From positions 1 through 64,000 of the forward strand of contig CAXBJB010000012.1 of assembly GCA_963976055.1 (NCBI GenBank): a stretch of 64,000 nt of DNA, in the 5' to 3' direction. Made by a program: the position numbers and the translations under genes. The notes beneath the pieces were generated by a model, which searched no databases, was not told where the DNA came from, and saw only the letters and a list, made by a program, of their open reading frames with translations. Shown piece after piece: positions 1 to 8,714 of the stretch (positions within the stretch are counted from its first letter, which is position 1; every line of letters begins with the position of its first letter). This DNA is from UBA1479 sp963976055 (GTDB lineage Bacteria; Pseudomonadota; Alphaproteobacteria; Rhodospirillales; Casp-alpha2).

Positions 1-389
1 CAGCGCACTAAACGCCGCCCGCGTATCCCTTCCTTAACCACAATGTCAAACAGCCAAAACCCAAATCCCCGAGACGACTTTGGAGACGCACAAGCCCACA
101 CGCGCATAACCGGGAAATCCCGAAAATGGCGCCTGGCGCGGCGTCGTCGAAAAGGGAACCGAAGTTCCTATACTAACGGCAACGGGCGTCCCTGGCAAGT
201 GCTGCCAGACCGGATTTCGCCGAAATCCTTTGCCGCCCCCAATCGTCGCCCCCGAAGAGGAAACCACCGTGTAGCGGCGTGGCCCGGCCGGTGATATAGG
301 TGAACCCGCACCGCGTGTCCAGCGCGAAACACAAAAATTTTTCCACAATCGGCCGAAGCCCACCAAGCCCGGCCCCGGGAGGCCCAGGA
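1..389. other. Left-edge stretch without a convincing gene
   Basis: This 389-base stretch lies before the first supported gene. Open frames exist on both strands, but their translations are arginine/proline-rich out-of-frame products with no recognisable domain and no ribosome binding site. I see no tRNA or rRNA signature. It probably holds the upstream region of the PrpF-like gene and the end of something to the left of the window. Confidence 0.5.
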
Positions 390-1532
390 ATGACCGTCAT
401 GCAACGCAAAACCCCCGCCGTGTTTTTCCGCGGCGGCACCTCGAAAGCCGTGTTCTTCCGCGCCGAGGACGTACCCGCCGATATCGAGGAGCGCAACCGC
501 ATGCTGCGCGCCGTGATGGGCAGCCCCGACCCCTATGGCCGGCAGCTCGACGGCCTGGGCGGCGGCATCTCGTCCCTGTCCAAGGCTATGTGGGTCGAAC
601 GCTCGACCCGCAACGACGCCGACGTGGATTATACCTTCGCGCAGATCGGCATCCGCGACGACGTGGTCGATATGTCGTCCAACTGCGGCAACATGACCTC
701 GGCCGTCGCCCCCTTCGCCGTCGAGGAAGGTATTTTCCCCGTCGCGGACGGCCCCGCCATGGTCCGCATGTTCAACACCAACACCCGGAAGGTCGTGCAC
801 GCGCATTTCACCGTTCAGGACGGCCGCGCCGTTTCCACCGGCGACATGGAAATCCCCGGCGTTTCGGGAACGGGGGCGCCCATGCGCCTCGACTGGATGG
901 ATCCGGCCGGCACCGCCGGGCGCGGCGTGCTGCCAACGGGAAAGCTGCAGGAAACCTTTTCCGCCCCCGGGTTCGGCGAATTTCCCGGCTCCATCGTCGA
1001 TGCGGCCTCGGTCTGCGTCTATGTCCCCGCCGCCGCCTTCGGCCTGACCTGCGCGGAATCCCCCATGGCCATCGACGACATGAAGGAGGTCATGGCCGGC
1101 ATGGAATACGTGCGCCGCGACGCTGCCGTGCGCGCCGGCTTAGCCGCGACGCCGGAGGCCGCCGCCCAGGCCTCGCCCCGGGTTGCCCTGATCGCCCCCC
1201 CGGTCGCCTACAAGACCCTGGCCGGGACCGAAATCGCCGCCGAGGACTACAACATCGCGGTTCGCGTCGCCTCTATGGAGAACATCCACCGCGCGGTTCA
1301 GGTCACCGGCGCCATGAGCATTTCCGCGGGCCTTGTCGTCGAGGGCACGTTGCTGAACGAGATGGCGATCGACCTGGACACCAAGGGGGACCTGAAGATC
1401 GGCAACCCGTCAGGGGTGCTGGCGACCCGCGCGGATGCGCAGAAGAACGCGGACGGCTCGTGGAACCTGGTCTCGACCTCGGCCTACCGCACCTTCCGGC
1501 GCATCATGGACGGGCACGTGTATCACCCATAA
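390..1532 (+). CDS. PrpF-family isomerase/tautomerase
   Basis: Predicted 380-residue protein of the PrpF family, which has a diaminopimelate-epimerase-like fold. Members isomerise double bonds of small tricarboxylates, for example 2-methyl-aconitate cis/trans isomerisation or 4-oxalomesaconate tautomerisation. Family signatures visible are the N-terminal FFRGGTSKAVFF, the GGGISSLSK segment and the MSSNCGNMTSAVAPFA segment with its conserved cysteine. The frame is open further upstream, but ATG at 390 is preceded by GGGAGG at good spacing and gives the normal family N-terminus. No prpBCD, gal or lig genes are adjacent, so the substrate is not fixed by context. It ends 12 bases before the convergent greB-like gene. 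Confidence 0.85.
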   Translation: MTVMQRKTPAVFFRGGTSKAVFFRAEDVPADIEERNRMLRAVMGSPDPYGRQLDGLGGGISSLSKAMWVERSTRNDADVDYTFAQIGIRDDVVDMSSNCGNMTSAVAPFAVEEGIFPVADGPAMVRMFNTNTRKVVHAHFTVQDGRAVSTGDMEIPGVSGTGAPMRLDWMDPAGTAGRGVLPTGKLQETFSAPGFGEFPGSIVDAASVCVYVPAAAFGLTCAESPMAIDDMKEVMAGMEYVRRDAAVRAGLAATPEAAAQASPRVALIAPPVAYKTLAGTEIAAEDYNIAVRVASMENIHRAVQVTGAMSISAGLVVEGTLLNEMAIDLDTKGDLKIGNPSGVLATRADAQKNADGSWNLVSTSAYRTFRRIMDGHVYHP

Positions 1533-1544
1533 CCGGGATAGCCG

Positions 1545-2108
1545 TCAGGATCCCTCATATGAAATACGGATGACCTCGACCTCGTCGAGGCCCTGGGGCG
1601 TGCGCACGGCGACGACATCCCCCTCCTCCGCCTTCATGAGGGCACGCGCCATGGGCGAGACCCAGCTGATCTCCCCTTCCTCGAGCCGCGCCTCATCGAC
1701 GCCGACGATGCGCACCGTCGGCGTCTCGCCCCGGGAATTCTCGAAGGTCACCCAGGCGCCGAAGAACACCTGATCGCGGTTGGTCTGGCGCGCCGGGTCG
1801 ACGACCTCGGCGATCTCCAGGCGCTTCATCAGATAGCGCAGGCGGCGGTCGATCTCGCGTAGGCGTTTCTTGCCGTAGATGTAGTCGCCGTTTTCCGACC
1901 GGTCCCCGTTGCCCGCCGCCCAGGACACGATGTCGACCACCTTGGGCCGCTCGACATGGCGCAGGTGTTTCAGTTCCGCCTGCAGCCGCGCGTGGCCTTC
2001 GGGCGTCAGCAGATTGCGCGCGCCCGCCGGCAGTGCGGGACCGTCATCGATCTCATCCTCAAGATCGACTTCCGCCGCCGCGTCCTCGTTCACGAATGCC
2101 TTGCTCAC
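1545..2108 (-). CDS. greB: Transcription elongation factor, GreB type
   Basis: Predicted 187-residue GreA/GreB-family factor that binds the RNA polymerase secondary channel and stimulates cleavage of backtracked transcripts. An acidic N-terminal extension of about 30 residues precedes the coiled coil (LLTPEGHARLQAELKHL). The basic tip region contains GDRSENGDYIYGKKRLREID, the acidic-tip and basic-patch pattern of GreB. The C-terminal FKBP-like domain follows (VFFGAWVTFEN to the end). The start codon is GTG, with AGAGGA upstream. It is convergent with the PrpF-like gene and divergent from the GNAT gene at 2202. Confidence 0.9.
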   Translation of the reverse strand: MSKAFVNEDAAAEVDLEDEIDDGPALPAGARNLLTPEGHARLQAELKHLRHVERPKVVDIVSWAAGNGDRSENGDYIYGKKRLREIDRRLRYLMKRLEIAEVVDPARQTNRDQVFFGAWVTFENSRGETPTVRIVGVDEARLEEGEISWVSPMARALMKAEEGDVVAVRTPQGLDEVEVIRISYEGS

Positions 2109-2201
2109 CTTGGTCCTCTCGCGTGGCCGGGAATGGACCTATTCTAGCGCAAGCGCGCGGGATACAAGCGCCCAATCAACGCTTAGGAGATTTTCCCGGC
2201 C

Positions 2202-2930
2202 ATGACCGATACCACCGACCGCCCCCTCGGCCCTCCGCTTCCCCACTGGACGCCCCGCCCCCGCCCCGGCCGCGACACGCTGAGCGGACCGCGCTGCCGC
2301 CTGGAACCCCTATCCCCCGACGCCCATGGCGAGGACCTGTGGCAGGCCAACGCCGCCGACACGGAGGGGCGCATATGGGATTACATGTCCTGCGGCCCGT
2401 TCGCCGACTTCGCGGATTACCGCAGCTGGCTTGCCGGTGCCGCCGCCGGAGACGACCCCCTGTTCTTCGCGATCATCGACCAAACCTCGGGCAAGGCCCT
2501 GGGCGTCGCCAGTTATCTGCGCATCGATCCCCAGAACGGCGTCATCGAGGTCGGCAACATCGCCTATTCCCCGGCCTTGCAGGGTACGGTCCTGGCAACG
2601 GAAGCGATGTATCTGATGATGGCCCATGCCTTCGATACGCTCGGCTATCGGCGCTATGAATGGAAGTGCAACGGGTTCAACGCGCCGTCGCGGCGCGCGG
2701 CGCAACGCCTGGGCTTTTCCTATGAAGGTCTCTTCCGCAACCACATGGTGGTCAAGGGCCGCAGCCGCAATTCGGCCTGGTTCGCGATCACAGATGCGGA
2801 CTGGCCCGCCATCAAGGCCGCCCAGGAAATTTGGCTCAGCCCGGACAATTTCGATGCAGACGGCAATCAGCGCCGCGCGCTGTCGGAACTGACAAAGAGC
2901 CTAAGGACGGAAGATTCCAAAGCGGTCTGA
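2202..2930 (+). CDS. GNAT acetyltransferase, RimJ/RimL type
   Basis: Predicted 242-residue N-acetyltransferase resembling the RimJ/RimL ribosomal-protein acetyltransferase group. The segment LFFAIIDQTSGKALGVASYL, the NIAYSPALQGTVLATEAMYL acetyl-CoA binding region and the C-terminal NAPSRRAAQRLGF helix are typical of this subgroup. Many homologues acetylate peptides or small amines, and the substrate cannot be read here. The start ATG has TAGGAGA upstream. The gene ends eight bases before the convergent SPOR lipoprotein gene. Confidence 0.8.
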   Translation: MTDTTDRPLGPPLPHWTPRPRPGRDTLSGPRCRLEPLSPDAHGEDLWQANAADTEGRIWDYMSCGPFADFADYRSWLAGAAAGDDPLFFAIIDQTSGKALGVASYLRIDPQNGVIEVGNIAYSPALQGTVLATEAMYLMMAHAFDTLGYRRYEWKCNGFNAPSRRAAQRLGFSYEGLFRNHMVVKGRSRNSAWFAITDADWPAIKAAQEIWLSPDNFDADGNQRRALSELTKSLRTEDSKAV

Positions 2931-2938
2931 GGCGGCCC

Positions 2939-4333
2939 TCAGCCACCGACGGTCGTCGGCTCGCAGAACTGGCGGCGCTTCTTCAGGTCTACGCAGATGT
3001 CCTTGGCCTCGCCGCTCGATTTCAGCGGCCCGGCCTTGAGGCGGTAATAGACGCCCTTCTTGCCGAGATCGACCTTGGAAACCTCATGCTCCATGTCCTT
3101 GAGCACGGTGCGGTGGCGGCGCTGGATCAGCTTCCAGCCGTCCTCGGCCTGTTTTTCCGAGCGATAGGACGCGAGATGCACGCCCGGCTGCGGGCCCTTC
3201 GGCTTTTCCATCTTCTCGGCCTTGTCCTTGTCGACAAGGCTGGTGGGGGCGGCCTGGGCCGACACCATCTTGGGCGCTTCCGGCTGCATCGCCTTTTCAA
3301 TCGCGGCGCGTTCGCGGGTGTATTCGTCGGACGAGATGTAGCCGCTGTCGCGCAGCTGTTCGAGGCGGCGCACCATGTCGGCGGCCTCCATCAGGCCCTG
3401 GGGCGGCGGCGCCGGATTGACCAGGCGCACGGGTGCCGCCGGCATCAGGGCGTCGAGGATCATGTTGCGTTCCGCCGCATGCTGCGAGACGGAAATGGCG
3501 CGCAGTTCCAGCGCGCGGCCGATGGCGCGCAGGCGTCCGGAAATCTGTTCCGTGGTCGGCACGGGCCGGTCCAGCCCTGCCGACGACGGCGGCGAGGTCA
3601 GCGGCAACAGGGCGCCGACGTTGGCCTGACGTCGGGTCGCATATTCCTGCGGCGTGACGAGGCCCTGGTCCTTCAGCGCGCGCATGGTCGAGAAGCGCGA
3701 AATCACGTTCTGGTCGCCGCCGGAGTAGGAATCCATGGTGGTCACCGGCATGGCGGGGGCGGCCATGGCCTGCTGCGGCTGGGCCGACGCCATGGGCGGC
3801 GGCGCGCCGAACGAGGCGGCCGGGGCACGGCCCGTGGGCGACGCGGAAACGGTCGCGGGAGCACCCGGGAACCCGGCCGGGGCCTGGCCCAAGCGCACGG
3901 CGCTGGGCACTTCGCCGGAATCGAGCAACGACAGATTGACGCTGGCGATCTGTGAGGCCGGGCGCGTCGCCAAATTGTTCCACACCACGAACTGCTGAGA
4001 TTCTTCCGGACGCAGGGCCAGCACGGCCTCGTACATCTGGCGCGACTTCGTGATCTGGCCCGTGTTCTGATAGAGGATGCCGGCGCCGAGCAGCGCATCG
4101 ACATCCTTCGGGTTGGCCTGCAAGGCCTTCTGGAAATGGCTTTCGGCCGTAACGAAGTTGCCCTTAGCCAGCTCGGCGATGCCCAGTTCGGCCTCGTCGT
4201 TCTGCTTCAGGGGGCTTCCCGCCCAGAAGGTATCCGTGAAGATCTGCGATTCCTGCAAGGCACCACAGGCACCAATGCCCATGCTTGCCACCGCAACAAA
4301 CGCAAACCGCGCCATAAGACGTCGACCGGTCAT
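2939..4333 (-). CDS. TPR/SHOCT/SPOR-domain lipoprotein
   Basis: Predicted 464-residue envelope protein. A hydrophobic N-terminus ends in a lipobox-like IGAC with Cys23, so it is probably a lipoprotein. A TPR-like region covers about residues 45-110. A Pro/Ala-rich linker follows at about 145-200. Two short SHOCT-like helical motifs lie near 212-242 (MRALKDQGLVTPQEY) and 320-349 (LEQLRDSGYISSDEY). A C-terminal SPOR-like domain covers about 385-458. SPOR domains usually bind denuded peptidoglycan at division sites, so a cell-wall role is inferred. It appears monocistronic. I do not recognise a named gene with this domain order. Confidence 0.7.
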   Translation of the reverse strand: MTGRRLMARFAFVAVASMGIGACGALQESQIFTDTFWAGSPLKQNDEAELGIAELAKGNFVTAESHFQKALQANPKDVDALLGAGILYQNTGQITKSRQMYEAVLALRPEESQQFVVWNNLATRPASQIASVNLSLLDSGEVPSAVRLGQAPAGFPGAPATVSASPTGRAPAASFGAPPPMASAQPQQAMAAPAMPVTTMDSYSGGDQNVISRFSTMRALKDQGLVTPQEYATRRQANVGALLPLTSPPSSAGLDRPVPTTEQISGRLRAIGRALELRAISVSQHAAERNMILDALMPAAPVRLVNPAPPPQGLMEAADMVRRLEQLRDSGYISSDEYTRERAAIEKAMQPEAPKMVSAQAAPTSLVDKDKAEKMEKPKGPQPGVHLASYRSEKQAEDGWKLIQRRHRTVLKDMEHEVSKVDLGKKGVYYRLKAGPLKSSGEAKDICVDLKKRRQFCEPTTVGG

Positions 4334-4505
4334 GATCCTCTCCCGCAGCTAAGACAGCGCGCCGCCCCGACGTTCACTCCCAAGAAAACGTCGGAAATTA
4401 CCCAGGATGGCGGCGCCATGTCTGGATCAACTCAAGGATAGTGAAAACCATTGGGGTAAACAATTGGTAAAAAAGGAGGAATCATTCGCCACCCCTAAGG
4501 TGGAC

Positions 4506-5009
4506 TTAGGATTTCCGGGGCGATCCGGCGCCCTCGGCCGACAAGGTCAATTCCATGAATCGCATGCCGGGGGCTGTATACCCGTGATAAGCGGCGATTT
4601 CGGCGAATCCCATGGCGCGGTAGAGGGCCTGCGCGTCCTTCATGTGAGCGAGGGTATCCAGACAGAGCGCACGGAAGCCGGTGGCGCAGGCGTGATCCAC
4701 GGCGGCGCCCGCCAAGGCGCGGCCGAAGCCCTGACCTTGCCAGACCGGACGAACGTAAAGACGTTTCATTTCCGCCCTATCTTCGGACAGAGCACGGATG
4801 CCGACCGCGCCGGCGGCGGTGCCGTCGGCGCGCAGCAGCAACAGCGCCCCCCGGGGCGGGCCGTAAGCCCCGGGCAGCCCCGCCAGTTCGGCGTCGAAGC
4901 CTTTCAGGCAGTAGGCGCGGGAAACGTCGGCCCCGTATTCGGCCAACATCTCCCGCACCGTATCAAGGTCCGGGCCGCCGGTGACCGTCGAAATGACCGC
5001 GTCCGGCAT
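4506..5009 (-). CDS. GNAT N-acetyltransferase
   Basis: Predicted 167-residue GNAT enzyme. The central MKRLYVRPVWQGQGFGRAL is the beta4/acetyl-CoA pyrophosphate loop (V-x-x-x-x-Q-x-x-G-x-G/A), and ALYRAMGFAEI is the C-terminal motif. The frame stays open 48 codons upstream into the dehydrogenase gene. The ATG at 5009 has AAGGGG about ten bases upstream and gives a normal GNAT length. It lies directly downstream of the isopropylmalate/tartrate dehydrogenase-like gene on the same strand and is probably co-transcribed. The substrate is unknown. Confidence 0.8.
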   Translation of the reverse strand: MPDAVISTVTGGPDLDTVREMLAEYGADVSRAYCLKGFDAELAGLPGAYGPPRGALLLLRADGTAAGAVGIRALSEDRAEMKRLYVRPVWQGQGFGRALAGAAVDHACATGFRALCLDTLAHMKDAQALYRAMGFAEIAAYHGYTAPGMRFMELTLSAEGAGSPRKS

Positions 5010-5022
5010 CCCCGCGTACCCC

Positions 5023-6093
5023 TTAAGAGGACAGCGCCTCGGCGATGGCGGCACCCAATTCCTGGGTCGAGGCCGTGCCGCCCATGTCGCGGGTCTTGGG
5101 GCCGTCGCCGGCGACCACCTGTTCGATGACGCGCACGATCTCGTCGGCGGCATCCTTCTGGCCCAGATGTTCCAGCATCATCGCCGCCGACCAGATCTGG
5201 CCGATGGGGTTGGCGATGTTCTGGCCCGCAATGTCGGGAGCGGAGCCGTGGACCGGCTCGAACATGGAGGGATAATCCCGTTCCGGGTTGATGTTGGCCG
5301 AGGGCGCGATGCCGATGGTGCCGGTGCAGGCGGGGCCCAAGTCGGACAGGATGTCGCCGAACAGGTTGGAGCCGACCACCACGTCGAACCAGTCCGGGTT
5401 GCGCACGAAATGGGCCGTCAGGATATCGATGTGGAACTGATCGGTCTCGACGTCAGGGTATTCTGATGCGATCGCCGCGAAACGTTCGTCCCAATAGGGC
5501 ATGGAGATGCTGATGCCGTTGGATTTGGTGGCCGAGGTCACCTTTTTGCGCTTGCGCGTGCGGGCCAGTTCGAACGCCACGCGGATGATGCGGTCGCAGC
5601 CTTTCTTGGTGAACACGGACAGCTGCGTCGCGAATTCTTCCGGCGTGCCGACGTTGCCGCGCCCGCCGATGTCGGAATATTCGCCTTCGTTATTTTCGCG
5701 CACGACCAGGAAGTCGATATCGCCCGGCTTGCGGTTCGCCAACGGACAGGGCATGCCTTCCATGAGTTTGACCGGACGCAGCGACAGATATTGTTGGAAC
5801 TGGCGGCGGATGGGGATCAGCAGCCCCCAGAGCGAGACGTGGTCCTTCACGCCGGGAAAGCCGACGGCGCCCAGCAGGATCGAATCATGGCCCTTGATGG
5901 TCTCCAATCCGTCTTCCGGCATCATGGCGCCTTCCTTGGCGAAGCGCTCGCAGCTCCAGTCGAACTCATCGAACTTGAACGACAGGTCGTGCTTGCGGCC
6001 GATCACCTCGAGCACGCGGAGCGCTTCGGGGATGACTTCGTTGCCGATGCCGTCCCCGGGGATGACGGCGATGCGGTAGGCGTTGGTGGACAT
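5023..6093 (-). CDS. Tartrate/D-malate dehydrogenase-like beta-decarboxylating dehydrogenase
   Basis: Predicted 356-residue NAD-dependent beta-decarboxylating dehydrogenase of the isocitrate/isopropylmalate dehydrogenase superfamily. The N-terminus AVIPGDGIGNEVIPEALRVL, the VVRENNEGEYS segment, the DILSDLGPACTGTIGIAPSA metal/substrate region and FEPVHGSAPDIAGQ (NAD loop) are all present. The VRENNEGEY region and overall length match the tartrate dehydrogenase / D-malate dehydrogenase (TtuC/DmlA) branch rather than LeuB. The start ATG at 6093 has GGGAG upstream. It follows the PLP dehydratase on the same strand (53-base gap), so the two may form one catabolic unit. The substrate needs assay. 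Confidence 0.8.
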   Translation of the reverse strand: MSTNAYRIAVIPGDGIGNEVIPEALRVLEVIGRKHDLSFKFDEFDWSCERFAKEGAMMPEDGLETIKGHDSILLGAVGFPGVKDHVSLWGLLIPIRRQFQQYLSLRPVKLMEGMPCPLANRKPGDIDFLVVRENNEGEYSDIGGRGNVGTPEEFATQLSVFTKKGCDRIIRVAFELARTRKRKKVTSATKSNGISISMPYWDERFAAIASEYPDVETDQFHIDILTAHFVRNPDWFDVVVGSNLFGDILSDLGPACTGTIGIAPSANINPERDYPSMFEPVHGSAPDIAGQNIANPIGQIWSAAMMLEHLGQKDAADEIVRVIEQVVAGDGPKTRDMGGTASTQELGAAIAEALSS

Positions 6094-6145
6094 GGATGGC
6101 TCCCTTTTTGGTTCTTTCTGCCGCAGGTCGAGCGGAAGAACGGTT

Positions 6146-7120
6146 TTAGCCCTCCGCCCCTTTTCCGGCAAGCACGCGGACCAGCAAATCCTTGTCCACG
6201 TTGCCGCCCGACAGCACCACGCCCGTCTTCTTCCCGGCCATGGCATCGCGTTCCTGAAGACGGGCCGCCAAGGTCGCGGCCCCCGCGCCTTCGGCCAGAT
6301 TATGGGTGTCCGTGACATAGGCCGCCATGGCGGCGGAAATCTCATCATCGCAAACCGTAACGATGCGCGCAGCACCCTTGCGGATGATGTCAAGCGCCTG
6401 GGCGTCCGGCTGACGCACGGCAAGACCCTCGGCAATGGTCGCGACGCCGTTGGTCGCGACGACCCGCCCGGCCGCAAAGGACAGCGCGTAACAGGGCGCG
6501 CCTTCGGCAACGACGCCGACGACCTCGGTCTTCAGGCCAAGCGCATCACGCGCCGCGATGACGCCGCAGATGCCGGACCCCAGGCCGATGGGCACATAAA
6601 CGGTGTCCATATCCGGCTGTGCCTCGAACAATTCCAATCCGTAAGACGCCACCCCCTGAACCAGCCAAGGATGGAACGACGGCACCATATGCAGGCCGCG
6701 CGCCGCCGCGAGCCCCTCGGCACATTCCTTTGCCGCCTGGAAATCATCGCCGTGCTCGATCAGTTCGACGCCCTGCGCCGCCATGGCGGCACTCTTGCCC
6801 GGATTGTTCCCCTTCGGCACGACAATGGTTGCCGGCAGGCCGACCATGCGGGCCGCCCGGCCGACGCTTTGCCCGTGGTTGCCCGTAGTCGCCGTGATAA
6901 CCCCCGCAAGATTCGGATGTTCGGCCTTCAGGCGCGTGAGGTAGACCAGACCACCCCTGACCTTAAAAGCGCCGACGGGCGAGTGGTTCTCGTGCTTGAC
7001 CCAAACCTCGCCGCCGGCACGCCGGTCAAGCAGCGGCCAATTATGGGTCGGCGTCGGGGGCACATGAGTACTCACGATCTCGCGGGCGGACATAAGTTCC
7101 GGCAGCGTCATCCAATCCAT
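6146..7120 (-). CDS. PLP-dependent serine/threonine dehydratase-like enzyme
   Basis: Predicted 324-residue fold-type II PLP enzyme of the threonine dehydratase / serine racemase family. The Schiff-base lysine is in SPVGAFKVRGG, the substrate loop is TTGNHGQSVG, and the serine that positions the pyridine nitrogen is in VVLSGGNVD. There is no C-terminal ACT regulatory domain, so it is a catabolic or hydroxy-amino-acid-specific type rather than biosynthetic IlvA. The start ATG has GGGAG upstream. It is transcribed divergently from a MocR regulator, which suggests induction by an amino-acid-like substrate. Threo-3-hydroxyaspartate or hydroxyectoine-type substrates are possible alternatives but unproven. 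Confidence 0.8.
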   Translation of the reverse strand: MDWMTLPELMSAREIVSTHVPPTPTHNWPLLDRRAGGEVWVKHENHSPVGAFKVRGGLVYLTRLKAEHPNLAGVITATTGNHGQSVGRAARMVGLPATIVVPKGNNPGKSAAMAAQGVELIEHGDDFQAAKECAEGLAAARGLHMVPSFHPWLVQGVASYGLELFEAQPDMDTVYVPIGLGSGICGVIAARDALGLKTEVVGVVAEGAPCYALSFAAGRVVATNGVATIAEGLAVRQPDAQALDIIRKGAARIVTVCDDEISAAMAAYVTDTHNLAEGAGAATLAARLQERDAMAGKKTGVVLSGGNVDKDLLVRVLAGKGAEG

Positions 7121-7197
7121 GAAGCGTCTCCCGACATTGTCCGCATATTGTCACCTATCAATTTCACATTAAACCCGAACATTGGTGAATTAACTCA

Positions 7198-7224
7198 ATA
7201 CAATTGACATACAATCGATACAAT
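7198..7224. promoter_or_regulatory. Three ATACAAT direct repeats between the dehydratase and mocR genes
   Basis: ATACAAT occurs at 7198-7204, 7209-7215 and 7218-7224 in the 119-base divergent intergenic region. MocR-family regulators commonly bind direct repeats near their own promoter, so this is a likely operator. A TTGACA at 7204-7209 overlaps the repeats and could be the -35 box for the regulator gene, although the corresponding -10 region is weak. Confidence 0.55.
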
Positions 7225-7239
7225 CCTTAAAATCGCACC

Positions 7240-8706
7240 ATGACAATCTGGATGCCCGAGCTGCGCGGCCGTGCCGGCCCCAAGTACCAGGCGATCGTCG
7301 ATGCCATCGTCGACGCTCTGGAAACGGGCGACCTGACGCCGGGCACCAAACTGCCGCCGCAACGCAATCTGGCCTATGACCTGGGCGTGACGTTGGGCAC
7401 CGTGACCCGCGCCTACCAGGAACTGGAACGCAGCGGCCTGGCCCGCGGCGAGGTCGGGCGCGGCACCTTCATCACCGCCCCCGCCGACCGTGTCCCGGCG
7501 CCGTCGCTGAACGATAACATCGACGCGCTGCGCAACAGCGTCGATTTGGTCGCCTCCCCGTACAACGCCATGTACGGCACGGACTTCATGGGCTCGGAAG
7601 GGCTTGAGCTTGCCTCCAACTATCCCGTGACCATCGGTGTCGGCGCCCTGACCCAGCGCGCCATCGCCCGCGTCAACCACGAAGCGGTCTGGGAAGCGGT
7701 TTCCCGCTATCAGGCGCACAACGGCCTGCGACCGCATCTCGAGGCAAGCGCGGAATGGCTGACCGGCCTGGGTGTGAATGCCCGCGCCGAAGACATCCTG
7801 ATCGCGCCGGGGGCACAGGCCGCGACCCAGACGGCGCTGATGGCCTTGGCCAAACCGGGCGACCTGATCGTCGCCGAAGCGTTGAGTTGGCCCGGCGTCA
7901 AGGTAACGGCGGCGCCGCTCGGCCTGCGGGTCGAAGGTCTGGCCATGGACGAACACGGCCTGATTCCGGACGCCTTCGAGCAGGCCTGCCGCGACCGGGC
8001 GCCCCGCCTACTCTACCTGCTGCCGACGTTGCAGAACCCGACGGCGAGCATCATGCCGGAAGACCGCCGCCGTCAGATCGCCGAGATCGCCCGCAAGTAC
8101 GGCATGTTCGTGATCGAGGACGATGTCTACGGCTTCCTTGTGGACGACGCCCCACCCCGCATTCACAGCATTGCGCCGGACGTCACCGTTTATGTGACCA
8201 GCCTGTCCAAGGCCGTGTCGCCGGGCTTGCGCGTCGGCTATGTCCTGGTTCCCCAGGGCCTCATGGTCTCGTTCGTGAACGCCTTGCGCTCGTCGACCCT
8301 GATGGCCTCGCCGCTCGCCGTCGAGATCGCCAGCGAGATGATCCGTGGCGGCGAAGCCGACGAGATGATGGCCCAGCAGCGCCGCGAAGTCGAAAGCCGC
8401 CAGAAGGAATTGCTGCGCCGCCTGGGTCACCTTGACCTCCGCACCCATCCCCGCTCGCTGCATGCCTGGCTGCCGGTGCCCCAGGGGTTCACCGGCCCCG
8501 AATTCCGCACCCGGCTGCTGGAACGCGGCGTGTCCGTGACTCCGGGCAACGCCTTCGTCATGGACGAACGCCACCGCCCCGACCGGCCGCATGTACGCAT
8601 CTGCCTTGGCGCCGAGCAGGACCGCCAGCGCCTGGAGCGGGCATTGGCCATCATCGCCGAGGTGGCAGGCGCGACCAGCCACTCGGCCGAGCCGACCTAC
8701 GTCTAA
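7240..8706 (+). CDS. MocR-type GntR/aminotransferase transcriptional regulator
   Basis: Predicted 488-residue MocR protein. An N-terminal GntR winged helix (about residues 10-80; KLPPQRNLAYDLGVTLGTVT) is fused to a fold-type I aminotransferase domain. PLP contacts are visible: LLPTLQNPTA, VIEDDVYGF and the Schiff-base lysine in SLSKAVSPGLRVGY. Family members bind PLP and an amino compound as effector. The start ATG at 7240 has no evident Shine-Dalgarno; ATG at 7252 is an alternative. Divergence from the PLP dehydratase at 6146-7120 makes that gene its probable target. Confidence 0.88.
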   Translation: MTIWMPELRGRAGPKYQAIVDAIVDALETGDLTPGTKLPPQRNLAYDLGVTLGTVTRAYQELERSGLARGEVGRGTFITAPADRVPAPSLNDNIDALRNSVDLVASPYNAMYGTDFMGSEGLELASNYPVTIGVGALTQRAIARVNHEAVWEAVSRYQAHNGLRPHLEASAEWLTGLGVNARAEDILIAPGAQAATQTALMALAKPGDLIVAEALSWPGVKVTAAPLGLRVEGLAMDEHGLIPDAFEQACRDRAPRLLYLLPTLQNPTASIMPEDRRRQIAEIARKYGMFVIEDDVYGFLVDDAPPRIHSIAPDVTVYVTSLSKAVSPGLRVGYVLVPQGLMVSFVNALRSSTLMASPLAVEIASEMIRGGEADEMMAQQRREVESRQKELLRRLGHLDLRTHPRSLHAWLPVPQGFTGPEFRTRLLERGVSVTPGNAFVMDERHRPDRPHVRICLGAEQDRQRLERALAIIAEVAGATSHSAEPTYV

Positions 8707-8714
8707 ACAATCAG

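Noticed and set aside
161..173. GAAGTTCCTATAC, identical to one arm of the Flp recognition site
   Set aside because: Only a single arm is present, without the spacer and inverted second arm, so it is most likely coincidence and no recombination site or cassette scar can be claimed.
590..1573. Long arginine-rich frame overlapping the PrpF-like gene
   Set aside because: It is a shifted-frame product of a GC-rich gene, with no domain and no ribosome site; the PrpF frame explains the DNA.
2831..3955. 374-codon plus-strand frame antisense to the SPOR lipoprotein
   Set aside because: The composition (Arg/His/Gly-rich) and perfect complementarity to a domain-bearing gene mark it as a shadow.
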